Part shown: piece after piece, positions 46,072-56,700 of the stretch | Numbering within the stretch: position 1 is the stretch's first letter | How the letters are laid out: every line of letters starts with the position of its first letter | Assembly: GCA_000727475.1 (NCBI GenBank) | Contig: KL647315.1 | Span: 1,390,826-1,454,825, forward strand | Direction: 5' to 3' | DNA: 64,000 nt | From: Sarcocystis neurona | Lineage: Eukaryota > Apicomplexa > Conoidasida > Eucoccidiorida > Sarcocystidae | The notes under the pieces: generated by a model | What the model saw: the letters and a program-made list of their open reading frames with translations, nothing else | Databases searched by the model: none | Told to the model about the DNA's origin: nothing | Position numbers and translations under genes: made by a program

Positions 46072-46260
46072 CCTGATGGAGGTTCGTGGCGATACTGACG
46101 TGCAAATGGTTCGTCAAACTTGGGTAATGGGGCGAAAGACTAATCGAACCATCTAGTAGCTGGTTTCTTCCGAAGTTTCTCTCAGGATAGCTGGAGTTCT
46201 ATTAGTTTTATCCGGTAAAGCGAATGATTAGAGGCATCGGGGGCGCAAGGCCCTCGACCT
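46072..46260 (+). rRNA. Partial cytosolic large-subunit (28S) rRNA insertion
   Basis: The sequence GACGTGCAAATGGTTCGTCA, then GGGCGAAAGACTAATCGAAC, CATCTAGTAGCTGG, CTCAGGATAGCTGGAGTTC, TTTTATCCGGTAAAGCGAAT and GATTAGAGGCATCGGGGGCG is unmistakably the conserved domain II region of eukaryotic LSU rRNA, in sense orientation on the plus strand. The stretch GGGGGCGCAAGGCCCTCGACC fits my recollection of coccidian rRNA. Both ends are abrupt. An identical 8-mer CTGCACCC flanks it at 46066-46073 and 46259-46266. Some positions differ from the consensus (AAATGG, GGTAATGG), so it is a non-functional fragment rather than part of an rDNA unit. Confidence 0.9.
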
Positions 46261-46266
46261 GCACCC

Positions 46267-48915
46267 AATATCGGATCCTGGTGCCCGTGCCGGTTCTGCA
46301 GAGCAGCGCAGCAGCAGCAACACCAACAACAGCGCCAGCCACAGCAACAGCAGCACTACCAGAAGAAGTAAGGACGCCGCACTGCTGCTTTTGCCGGGGC
46401 GCTGCTGTGGACCCCCCGTCTCGTGGACAAAAGACGGCTGCGTCGAAATAGCAACGGCCGTGGCACCAGGCTTTCAGTAGCAGCACTGACACTAGAGCCC
46501 CACACGAGTGGCAAACCAGCAGCACGCAGCGCAGCCAGACCAGCAACAGACGAGGAAGCGACACGACTGGCAGCATCAGCAGGAGTTTTAGTAGCTCCGA
46601 CAACACCAGGGGAAAGAGACATAACGAGGAGAACGCGAGAAACCATGTCGTTGGTAGCGTCCACGCCTAAATACCCGCCAGCGACATCACGCGGAGCACC
46701 TGAAGAAGTAGCAGAACTACCGCAAAGAAGCCAGCATCTCGACACCCCTCGACAGAGACCGAAAAAGGGCAGCACCAGTCGACAGCAGCTGTTTGCAGAC
46801 AGCTACACACAACACTACACTGCACATTTAATATTCACAAAGAGTCTCGCTGGAAGCCCGGTTCACGTACGTGCACCCGAAAATCTGTGGGGAAGGTTTT
46901 TCATCGTCACCCGGGGTATTTGACGTTGCATGCGCATCCCTTTACACACACGGTCAAGAGAGTGTACGCAAACGACAAGAAGCAGCAGCAGAAGGTAGGA
47001 GGCCTCTCCGAGCCTTCCTGCTCGACTCGCGTGGTAGCAACTCATGGTAGCAACTCACGAAGTGCTGCAGCAAACCGTCCTTTCTTCGTGCTGCTGCTGC
47101 TGCAGCCATTGTTAGGCTTTTGCGTCATAAACTTCACTGTCTTTGCTGTGGTGCCGAGCCACCACATGCAGTATGCTATCTGCTCGGAAAAAGTGACGGT
47201 CTCCTGCTGCTGCTTCCCCCCGCTGCTGGTTTATTTTCCTGCTGTTTCCCCCCTGGTGCGTGTCGTTGCTCGTGATGCTGTATGTCTCTCCTGCCAGAAG
47301 GTGAGCGTTCACTCTTGTTGCTACAACTGCAAGTGTCAAGTCGGCTGCCACGGGTGTCTATCACGTGCAGCTGCAACAACCCTCTGCAGCGCATCCTGCT
47401 GCTTCCGCTGTATGCACGTAGATTTGCTCTTGCGGCTACTGTGCGGAGGCTCCACAATGTTTCAAAAGAGTAGAGAAGCTGCCCGGTGCCATGCTGCCAG
47501 TGAAGCTCCTGCTGCGCCACCTTCGTCTGACCCTGCAGATCATCTCAAGGCGTGGGAGCTGCTGCTACTTAACACAAGATCACGCGCAAGTTCTCTGCTG
47601 TTGCGGCTGCTCCTATATTTCTCCAGTTCTAGCTACGTTCCTCCTGCTGTGTTGCGTTTCTTCGTGCTGCTGCTACGCGTTTTTTTCCGCTGCTGCTGCT
47701 GCTACACCACCACCGTGTGCACCTGCAATGAGATACGAGTCCCACTGCTGCTACACGGGCGTCGACTCTCGAAGCGGCCGCAGCTGCTCCTGTCGCCGCT
47801 GTGCTGCTGCTGCATCGTCTGGTGAGCGTTATTGCCGCTGCTGTCGCTGTCATTTGCTGCCGTTGCAGCGGCGCCGTCTCACGAGCCCCTCACGCTCGTG
47901 CATCCACTCCACTGCTGTATTTGTTGTCACTACAGCCCCTCTGCGGCTGCTACTACGTCTACTGCAGGAAGAGAAACCGACCAAGGCGCAGCAGCAGCAT
48001 GCTTAAAACTGAAAAACACCCGGGGTTCAAAAGCTGCTGCTGCCCCGCGCTCGGCCAACTGCTGCTACGGCTTTTTAGCTGCTCTGTGGGCGTGACTGAT
48101 TTATGCGGCCGCTCTGCGCTTTTTCGGTTTCCTTCCACGCCGACGACGTCGTCTTCACAGCTGCGCGTCTTGATTTTTCAAGAGGAGGCTCTGTGTACAT
48201 GTACAGTCCGCCTGAGCAATACGTAGCGACCCCTACGTGTAGACGCAGTTCTTGTACAACCAAACTGAAGTAGACACTCTCGCGCACGCATCCGCTCGGA
48301 TGCAATCTATACAGATTTCTTCCACCCGTATGCGAAAGCACAGCGCTTCTGGATCCCTGTACAAACCTGGACTCTGACGCATGCAGAGAGTCACACACGC
48401 TTCTGTATACATGTACGTGTGTAACGACGTGCTTACACCAACAACACATATGCATGCGTACATGTGTGCCCCTCGACCCCACGCATCTGTTTGTGCGTAC
48501 GTGTGTCCACATAGCCGGGTCGCACAGACAAAAACAAGACGTAGACGCGCACAAGTCCCAGGGGAAGTGAGTAAAAATGCAATTTTTTAGCGGCACCTGC
48601 ATGCGGCTATATGTGTGTGTGTGTGGGTGCACCCAAGTAGCACACAGACACAGCAGCTGAGGCATGACGTCGAAGCAGGAAGTTAGTGAAAACGCAGTGT
48701 TGTAGTCGTGTGTGACTGTTCGTGAGATTTAAACCGTTTTTTTGCTTGTGCTTCAAGAGAACTGCCTCTCTAGACTCCATATTAGAAGCAGCCAGTCCTG
48801 TGACCGTGCGCCGCGGGTGTACTACCATATGCATATAGGCATGTCTGAATGCACCTAGATATACTGACTTACATATAGATAGATATATATAGATAGAATG
48901 ATATACGTAGATCGG
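46267..48915. other. Intergenic, no gene recognised
   Basis: 46290-46400 is CAG/CAA-rich and 47080-47990 CTG-rich on the plus strand. Plus frames at 46423-46923 and 46887-47825 are open, but the second is Cys/Leu translation of CTG repeats. The first (Arg/Thr/Ala-rich) has no motif. 48230-48900 is of mixed composition, going over into TA sequence. Confidence 0.35.
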
Positions 48916-49690
48916 CGCTTGTAATAGGCGTCTGCCTTTGTGTGTCCGTGTGTGTTTGACTTTCATCAGCAGCCTATCTGAAGTCTATCCGAGTCCTCTC
49001 AGTATAGTCAGTAGAAACGTGTGTATGTATACATACATATATAGGTAGATAGGTAGATAGGCGTCTGCAGTACGCGTTTGCCATTGTGTGTACGTGTTTA
49101 CTCGACTTCGATCAAGAGCTACTCTGCACTTTACTCGACTATAGTCGGTACATATTTATATACACACACATATGTATATATACACACATATAGGTAGGAG
49201 TCTGCAACACGCGTTTGCTTTTGTGTGGACGTGTTGACTGGACTCCGATCAAGACCTGATCTGCACTTTACTCGACTGTAGTCGGTCCATAATTATATAT
49301 ATACACATACACATATAGGTGGGAGTCTGTAGTACGCGTTTGCCTTTGTGCGTGCGATCTGCAGTTTATATGACTATTCTCAGCGCAGTCAATAGAAAGG
49401 TGTGTTTATATATATGTATAGATATGTAGATATATATATAGGAGTGCGTAGTACGCGTTTGCCTTTAGGTGTGCGCTTTTACTTGACTTCGGGCTGCAGT
49501 GTACCGGACTGTTCTCACTCTAGTCAATAGAGAGGTGTGTTTTTATACAGAGAAAGGTAGATTTGTAGATACACCTACATACATGCAGGTAGGAGTGGGT
49601 AGTACGCGTCTGCCTTTGTGTGTACGTGTTTATCTGACTTCGGTCTGCACTTTGTTCGACTTTTCCCGGCCTATTCAATAGAATGGTGTA
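48916..49690. repeat. Degenerate satellite, six copies of about 135 bp
   Basis: The core AGTACGCGTTTGCCTTTGTG recurs at about 48925, 49070, 49205, 49331, 49450 and 49601 (spacings about 118 to 152). Each is followed by a TGACTTCG...CTGCACTTTACTCGACT...AGTCAATAG segment and a variable TATATA linker. Copies differ by substitutions and by linker length, so the array is old. No coding frame is shared between copies. Confidence 0.85.
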
Positions 49691-50680
49691 TTCAGCCACC
49701 GTGTGGAAAGTATTTTCTCTCGCGTCCAAATGGAAGCGAGTGACGCCGCAGAGAGCGGACAGCAGCAGGAGGAGCCGATTTTTGCCAGGAGGGCGCTGTG
49801 GAACTTCATTCCACGACCTGGGCAGGGAGAAAATCCCTTGGCCACCTCGCATTACCCACGTCTTCCCCTGCAGGCAAATTCTCCTATTTTTGGGGAAGAT
49901 ATGGCGAGAGTTGACGTTCATCAGTCGAGACGCTGCGCAGATAAACACGTCTGCGTCTGCCCACCCACCGCCTACCAAGCGCATATACCTCCCCAGGCGT
50001 TCTTCGCAGTTTCTCTACGTGTAAATGATCCGCAGAATCTCCAGTTCGTACTTAAAAAAAGGGAGAGACACACACCAGAGTCGTCCATCCAGAGTTGCAC
50101 GGGGAATCACGTGCCAGGTCGCGTTGTTGTCTACGCGAGTTCTCCTACAAGTTTTTTGCAGCGGCAGAAATATTCACCGAGTCAGACATCGCCTCCGGTC
50201 TATCCGTAAATTCAGGAGCCACTTATATTGTCCCCCTGCCGACCCAGGCGGAGCTGCTTCTCCGTAAAAAAGAGGAAACGCGATCTGGCCCCGGTCTGGC
50301 CCGCAGTACCGCGTGCGGCAGCCACTTCCTGCGACAACCTGCAATATCGTGGCATCACCAGCGTCATCTAAATTTGATATTTATGTGTCAACTTGCGTTT
50401 TCTTTCCTCTGTGTGTGTGCATGTGTCTCGTCCACGGTTTTCTGCGAGGAGTTCCCCGGGAGCCACGGGGAGGCGCTGGCGCGCGCAGCATGCTGCGTCT
50501 CGGGGAGCTCATGCACATGCTCGCCTTTTTCATTTCATTTCCTGCTGCGTCCCTTCCCCTCTCTCCCTCTTCTTTCTTCTAAAAGTATCTCTATACGACT
50601 TGCTCGGATATCTCTGGGTGTGCGTGCGCATGCGCAGTTCTCTGCGAACTGACTAAGGCGGGATGTAATACTCATACACG
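49691..50680. other. Non-repetitive island with unexplained open frames
   Basis: About 1 kb without CAG or TA repeats, unlike everything around it. Plus frames include 49703-50209 (starting MEASDAAESGQQQEEPIFAR) and one around 50095-50390 containing FAAAEIFTESDIASGLSVNS and YIVPLPTQAELLLRKKEE. The minus frame 49520-49984 contains GRYMRLVGGGWADADVF. Good plus-strand acceptors (TTCCCCTGCAG at 49873) suggest a spliced gene. I could not decide strand or product. Confidence 0.4.
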
Positions 50681-50989
50681 TAGACACGTGTGTATGTACG
50701 TCTCCTTTCGTGTGTGTGTGTGTGTGTATGTATCTGTTTGTATATACTCGTCCTGGCTTAAACAGTCATACTTCTTCTCTGCAAGCGCCGTCCTGCGCCG
50801 CGCATGCAACACAGCTGTTTGGCTGTCCTCGCGGTTTTACTTGAGAGAGAGGAGGGAGAGAAGAAGTGTGCCACTGCGACGTGCGGAACCTGCCCCCAGT
50901 ACTGCTGCTGCTGCAGCTGCTGTTGCTGCTGCAGTTGCTGCTGTTGCTGTTGCTGCTGCCGTTGCTGTTGCTGCTGCTGTTGCTGCATC

Positions 50990-53205
50990 ATGGCAACTAC
51001 TACGAGTAGCCTGCCGCTGCTGGTGCTGCCGTCCAACGCAGACTGCTGCAGCTTCTGGACGGAGCCTTTCTCTCTGCAGCCCCCCGCACCTCCCCCCACA
51101 GCAGCAGCAGCAAGCGCGACAGCAGCAGCAGCAAGCGCGACAGCAGCAAGCGCGACAGCAGCAGCAGTGGCAGCAACAGCAGTGGCAGCAGCACCAGCAG
51201 GTGGCGTCGGCGATGGGGTTTCCGCTGCTGCTGCTCCTTCCCCCCCTACTGAAGGAGCGCAGCAGCAGCAGCAGTTGCTGCCACCGTTTTTTCCACAGTC
51301 GAATGTGCCCCTGTGCATCCCGTGCACGCGTCGCTGGCAGCAGCACCAGCAGCAGCACCAGCAGCAGCACCAGCAGCAGCAGCAACAGCAGAAGCAGCAG
51401 GAGGAGGAGGAGGGGAAGCAGCAGGAGCAGCAGGCTCGCACGCCCAAAGACGCGCATTTACGGGTGACCCAGCAACAGCAGCACCCGCAGGGGAGCTACA
51501 ACAGCAGCAGGTGCTGCGGAATGCAGGGGCATTTGTCCAGAAGCGGACGCATGCGATCTCACGCGTCCTGCTGTCTCGCTGGGCTCCTGGCTGTTGGCAT
51601 GTACGAGTTGCAGGAAGAATCGTCGGAGCCTCCTCGAACGACGGAAGCGCGTGCCGCGGCAGCAGCAGCAGTCTCGACGGCACCAGAAGCGTGTGAGGCG
51701 GCAGCTGCAGCAGCTGAGAAACGCGAGTCGCCGACGCCTCAGCCGCAGCAAGGGCGAGGGAGAAACGACGGATACGAAGAAGCAGCAACGCGTGAACGGG
51801 CGAGGGAGTGCTGCCGCATGAGCGAGGAAAGCAGCGCGAGGAGCGTGAACGACAGCAACAGACACAGCTGCAGCAGCAACGGGAAGGCGCAGACTGGCAC
51901 TTGCAGCCCGGGCAGCCTGAGAGCCAGCAGCAGCAGCGCCACCAGCAGCACCGCCATCAGCAACAATCACAAGGAGCGGAGACGCAGCAGCGGCGGCAGC
52001 AGCGGCAACACCAGCGGCAGCACTGACAGCAGCAGCAGCGGCAGCAGCAGCTGCGACNNNNNNNNNNNNNNNNNNNNNNNNNNNNNNNNNNNNNNNNNNN
52101 NNNNNNNNNNNNNNNNNNNNNNNNNNNNNNNNNNNNNNNNNNNNNNNNNNNNNNNNNNNNNNNNNNNNNNNNNNNNNNNNNNNNNNNNNNNNNNNNNNNN
52201 NNNNNNNNNNNNNNNNNNNNNNNNNNNNNNNNNNNNNNNNNNNNNNNNNNNNNNNNNNNNNNNNNNNNNNNNNNNNNNNNNNNNNNNNNNNNNNNNNNNN
52301 NNNNNNNNNNNNNNNNNNNNNNNNNNNNNNNNNNNNNNNNNNNNNNNNNNNNNNNNNNNNNNNNNNNNNNNNNNNNNNNNNNNNNNNNNNNNNNNNNNNN
52401 NNNNNNNNNNNNNNNNNNNNNNNNNNNNNNNNNNNNNNNNNNNNNNNNNNNNNNNNNNNNNNNNNNNNNNNNNNNNNNNNNNNNNNNNNNNNNNNNNNNN
52501 NNNNNNNNNNNNNNNNNNNNNNNNNNNNNNNNNNNNNNNNNNNNNNNNNNNNNNNNNNNNNNNNNNNNNNNNNNNNNNNNNNNNNNNNNNNNNNNNNNNN
52601 NNNNNNNNNNNNNNNNNNNNNNNNNNNNNNNNNNNNNNNNNNNNNNNNNCAGCGGCAACACCAGCGGCAGCACTGACAGCAGCAGCAGCGGCAGCAGCAG
52701 CTGCGACGACCCTGGCAGTGAAGACAGGGAAGTGAGTGCGAGAAGCAGCAGCAGAAACCGGCGCGTGGGGGGTCTGGCGTTTTTCAGAGTCTCCTGCAGA
52801 GAGCGATGCAGCGCGCCGACAGCAGCAGCAGTAGCAGCAGCAGCGGAAGAGCCGCCAGGGGCAGCAGCAGCAAGAGGGGAAGAGAGAAAGGATATGGCAG
52901 AGGAAGGGGACGGACAGGAGGAGAGAACCGGCGCAGCAGCAGCAGCGCCACCTGCAGAGGCAGTTGCAGGAGCAGCAGCAGCAGAAGGCGGGGTCGATGT
53001 TGCTGCTGCGGGCGTCGTGGACCTCGGCTGCGGGGTGCTCGACTTCCGCTGGCTGCCTCACGCGATCGAAGCTGCTGAAAAACGAGAGAATCCGCAGGAG
53101 GGAGGGAAAAGTGACGAAAACGAAGAAGAGCTGTTGGTGGCCGACCACCTCCGGTGTACGTACACTCCGCCGCACACTGCTGCGCCCCCTCACCACCGAC
53201 ACCAG
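50990..53205 (+). CDS. DPH7: DPH7 exon 1 (contains a probable false gap)
   Basis: [20 protein letters not shown] opens the first WD blade; Ala/Thr, Pro and Gln/His tracts follow, then [17 protein letters not shown], a Ser-rich tract, the N run, [14 protein letters not shown] and [20 protein letters not shown]. The exon ends CACCAG|GTAAAC at 53205, phase 0. The frame before the N run (...SSSCD at 52055-52057) and the frame after it (SCD at 52702-52707) agree only if the 58-bp sequence present on both sides is counted once. With 592 N kept, translation runs out of frame and stops at 52735. GGTGTACGTACACT (one-mismatch palindrome) is at 53153-53166. Confidence 0.7.
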
Positions 53206-53700
53206 GTAAACTACCAGCAATTCAACAACACAAGCGAGTCTCACAAATATATGTATGAGCATGCGAGTCGTATTCATTGATATATATATATACATATATA
53301 TACGTATATGAGAGCGCCCGAGTTTCATATATGCATATATACATATATATATATATGTATGTGTGTACGTGTATAGGACAGTATACATGCACGTATCAAG
53401 ACTGCAGATGACAGGGGCTTAACGCTTATATATATATATGTACGATTCACCGCAGCAACAGTCGAACTTACATATACATATATATATACATATGTGTATG
53501 AACATTATATATATATATATATATGTGTACAGGTCTACATACATGTATATACACGTAAATATGTACGTTGACGTAGGGGCCGGTAAATTTTTGCTGCGGG
53601 AGTTCCTTGAGAAGTACAAATATCCACTTTTTTGATGAACTACTACGAACGAGGGACGCATGCTGGCGACAACGCTTGAACAGGAAAGTACGCAGCAGCA

Positions 53701-53731
<31 letters not shown>

Positions 53732-56700
53732 TATGTATTGCTGTCGCGTATATACAGAGGGCTGATGCCGTTGTGCGTTCCTCTTCAATGTTGCATGCGC
53801 CTCTCACTTCTCCCCCTTCCGCAATTCCGCCTATATATATATATATATATATGTAGATAGATAGATATACGTATACATACAAAGACAGCCATACAAATAT
53901 ATTTTTCTACGTGGACATGCATATATATATATATGCGTAGATTTACTTGTATATATAGAGAGAAGCAGAGAGATAGCAGGTATAAGTGTATACATGGATG
54001 AATACACATATATCCTCCCGCTTCCCCACCGCAACTTACATATATACACACGTATACATGCAAATATAGATACGTACATATATATATTAGATAGGGGGAT
54101 ACACACACACATATATATGTATGTGAACTCACACATTGCGGGAAGAGATAGAAGGACAGCCGTCGATGCTGTGGCGCCGATGCATGCGTGAAGCGACAAA
54201 CAAATACATGCATGCAGACACGAGCTCTCATTTGGATACGTCAATATTTGTCCGCCCTCATCCCAAACTTTGACAGACTTCCCACATATATATATGTTTG
54301 GCGATAGTTGAACAGAGATAGAGCGTGGGAGGTAGGTGACTGCCCATTCCGTGGGTTGCAGGTGTGTGTTTTTTGCTGCTGTTCGGCTACCCGTGCATGC
54401 GTCTGTCTGTGGAGGCGTCGAGATACGTTTATGGACGTCTCCATACATGTCCTGCACTCCGGCTGCAGGACTGGGAGGATGAGCTGCACACACGAACGCC
54501 GCGAGGTGTTTTCTGCATGCGTGGTTCTGCCCACACCGGTGCTTTGTGTGTGGGGGACATGCTGCTGCTGCTGCTGTTACGTCCTGTGCTGCTGCCCCGC
54601 GCGCCCAGCCGCGTGCGTCTTGCTGCTCCTCGCTGCTGGCTGCTGTGGGGTCAGACGCTGCGCTGCACGTCATGCGAATCCGCTGCTGCTGCAGCGCTGG
54701 CAGCGACTGCGGCGCCCCTAGCAGCAGCAGCAACAGCAGCAGCAACCGCAGCAGCATAAGCAGCAGCAGCAGGAGAGAGTCTGGTGGAAGCGGCGAGGTG
54801 CTGGACGTGAGCGGCAGGGGCAGCAGCGGCTCGAGGACGTCGGCCAGCGGCGGCAGCAATGCGTCAGAAGCGGGAAGAAGGAGCAGCAGCAACTTTGGCA
54901 GCACCTTCCGCGTCTCTCGGCTTCGCCGCATCCCCCTCACGCGAAGGTGGCCGCTGCCACATGGAACAGCAGAAAGTGAACACGAAGAAGAAAAGAAGGG
55001 AAAGGGCGGAGAGGGCGAAGGCGGTACTGCAGCTGCTTCGTTGATAGGGCTGGGGATGGACGTTTTAGGTCTCGATGGCAGGTGAGGCTGAATTCATCTT
55101 CTCTTCGTCGTGGTACTTCTCTCCGAAACTCGCCCAAAAATTCGTCATCTCTTGCGTCTGGGGTGTACCTACACCACACCGCACATGTCTCAACGTAGGA
55201 GCCACTTTCTCTTCATATATTCACACTTCTACATATATACAAAGAGACAAATACAGACAGGAAGATAGATAACGATAGACTGGTATAGATACAGATAGAT
55301 ATATATATAGGAATAGATATAGACAGATAGATATGAACAGGTATAAGTAGATATTCATAGATATAGATAGATACGTAGATATAGATAGATAAAGGTATAG
55401 ATAGATAGATACATATATATATAAATAGATATAGGTAGGCAGATATAGACAGATATAAACAGATATAGATAGATATAGATAGATGTATAGATAGGTGTAG
55501 ATAGATGTATAGATAGATATAGATAGATGTATAGATAGATAGATAAGGATATATAGATGAATAGATATAGATAGGCAGATATAGATACATATAGATAGAT
55601 ATAGGTAGATGAGGGTAGGTAGATTGATGTAGATATAGATAGATATATATATATATAGATGAATAGATATAGATGGGTAGATATTATAAACAGGTATAAG
55701 TAGATATTAATAGATACAGATAGATACATATATATATGGATAGATATAGGTATAGATAGATAGATACGTATATATAGATAAATAGATATAGATTGGTAGA
55801 TATAGACAGATATAGACAGATATAGACAGATATGGATAGGTAGATAGATGTAGATATAGATAGATAGATGGACAATTATATATAGATGAGTAGATTTAGA
55901 TACGTAGATATAGACAGATATAGATAGATATGAATAGATATAGACAGCTATAGACAGCTATAGACAGATATAGACAGATATAGACAGCTATAGACAGATA
56001 TAGATAGATATAGATAGGTATAGGTAGATGAGGGTAGGTAGATTGATGTAGGTATAGATGGATAGATAGGTATATATATAGATGAATAGATATAGATGGG
56101 TAGATATAGGCAGGTGTAAACACATATAGATAGATATAGATAGGTATTGATAGGCGTAGATAGATGTATAGATAGGTGTAGATAGATGTATAGATAGGTG
56201 TAGATAGATGTATAGATAGATAGATAGATAAGTATATATAGATGAATAGATAGGCAGATATGGATAGATATAGATAGATGAGGGTGGGTAGGTAGATGTA
56301 GGTATAGATAGATAGATATGTATATATAGATGAATAGATATAGATTCGTAGATATAGACAGATATATATATAGATAGATATATATAGATATATATAGATA
56401 TAGATAGATATAGATAGATATAGATGGATATAGATAGATACGGGTCGGCAGATATAGATAGGTATAGATAGGTGAATATGAGCAGATATAGGAATAGACA
56501 GGTAATGATATAGATACATAGATAGATATGTATTTATAGATAGATGTAGATAGGTAGATACAGACGGATATGAATATATAGAGATAAATAAATACATCCT
56601 TATACACACATATATAGAGAGAGAGAGACGGAGGGATGGGGAGTACATATATATCGATGGGCGTAGCCATATAGATATGCATGCACATCTATATAGAAGC

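Noticed and set aside
46072..46260. A complete rDNA unit or organellar rRNA
   Set aside because: Only about 187 bp of cytosolic-type LSU is present, with abrupt ends; no 5.8S, 18S or further LSU sequence was seen.
46887..47825. Plus-strand 312-codon frame, Cys/Leu/Arg-rich
   Set aside because: CTG repeat read as Cys and Leu; no motif and no support for exon structure.
52990..53090. DLGCG motif suggesting a SAM-dependent methyltransferase
   Set aside because: The motif lacks the following GxG/acidic pattern, and the surrounding VLDFRWLP plus the other three blocks fit a DPH7 WD40 protein better.
53831..54940. Minus-strand 369-codon frame
   Set aside because: Leu-rich antisense of DPH7 exon 2 fused to translation of TA repeats.
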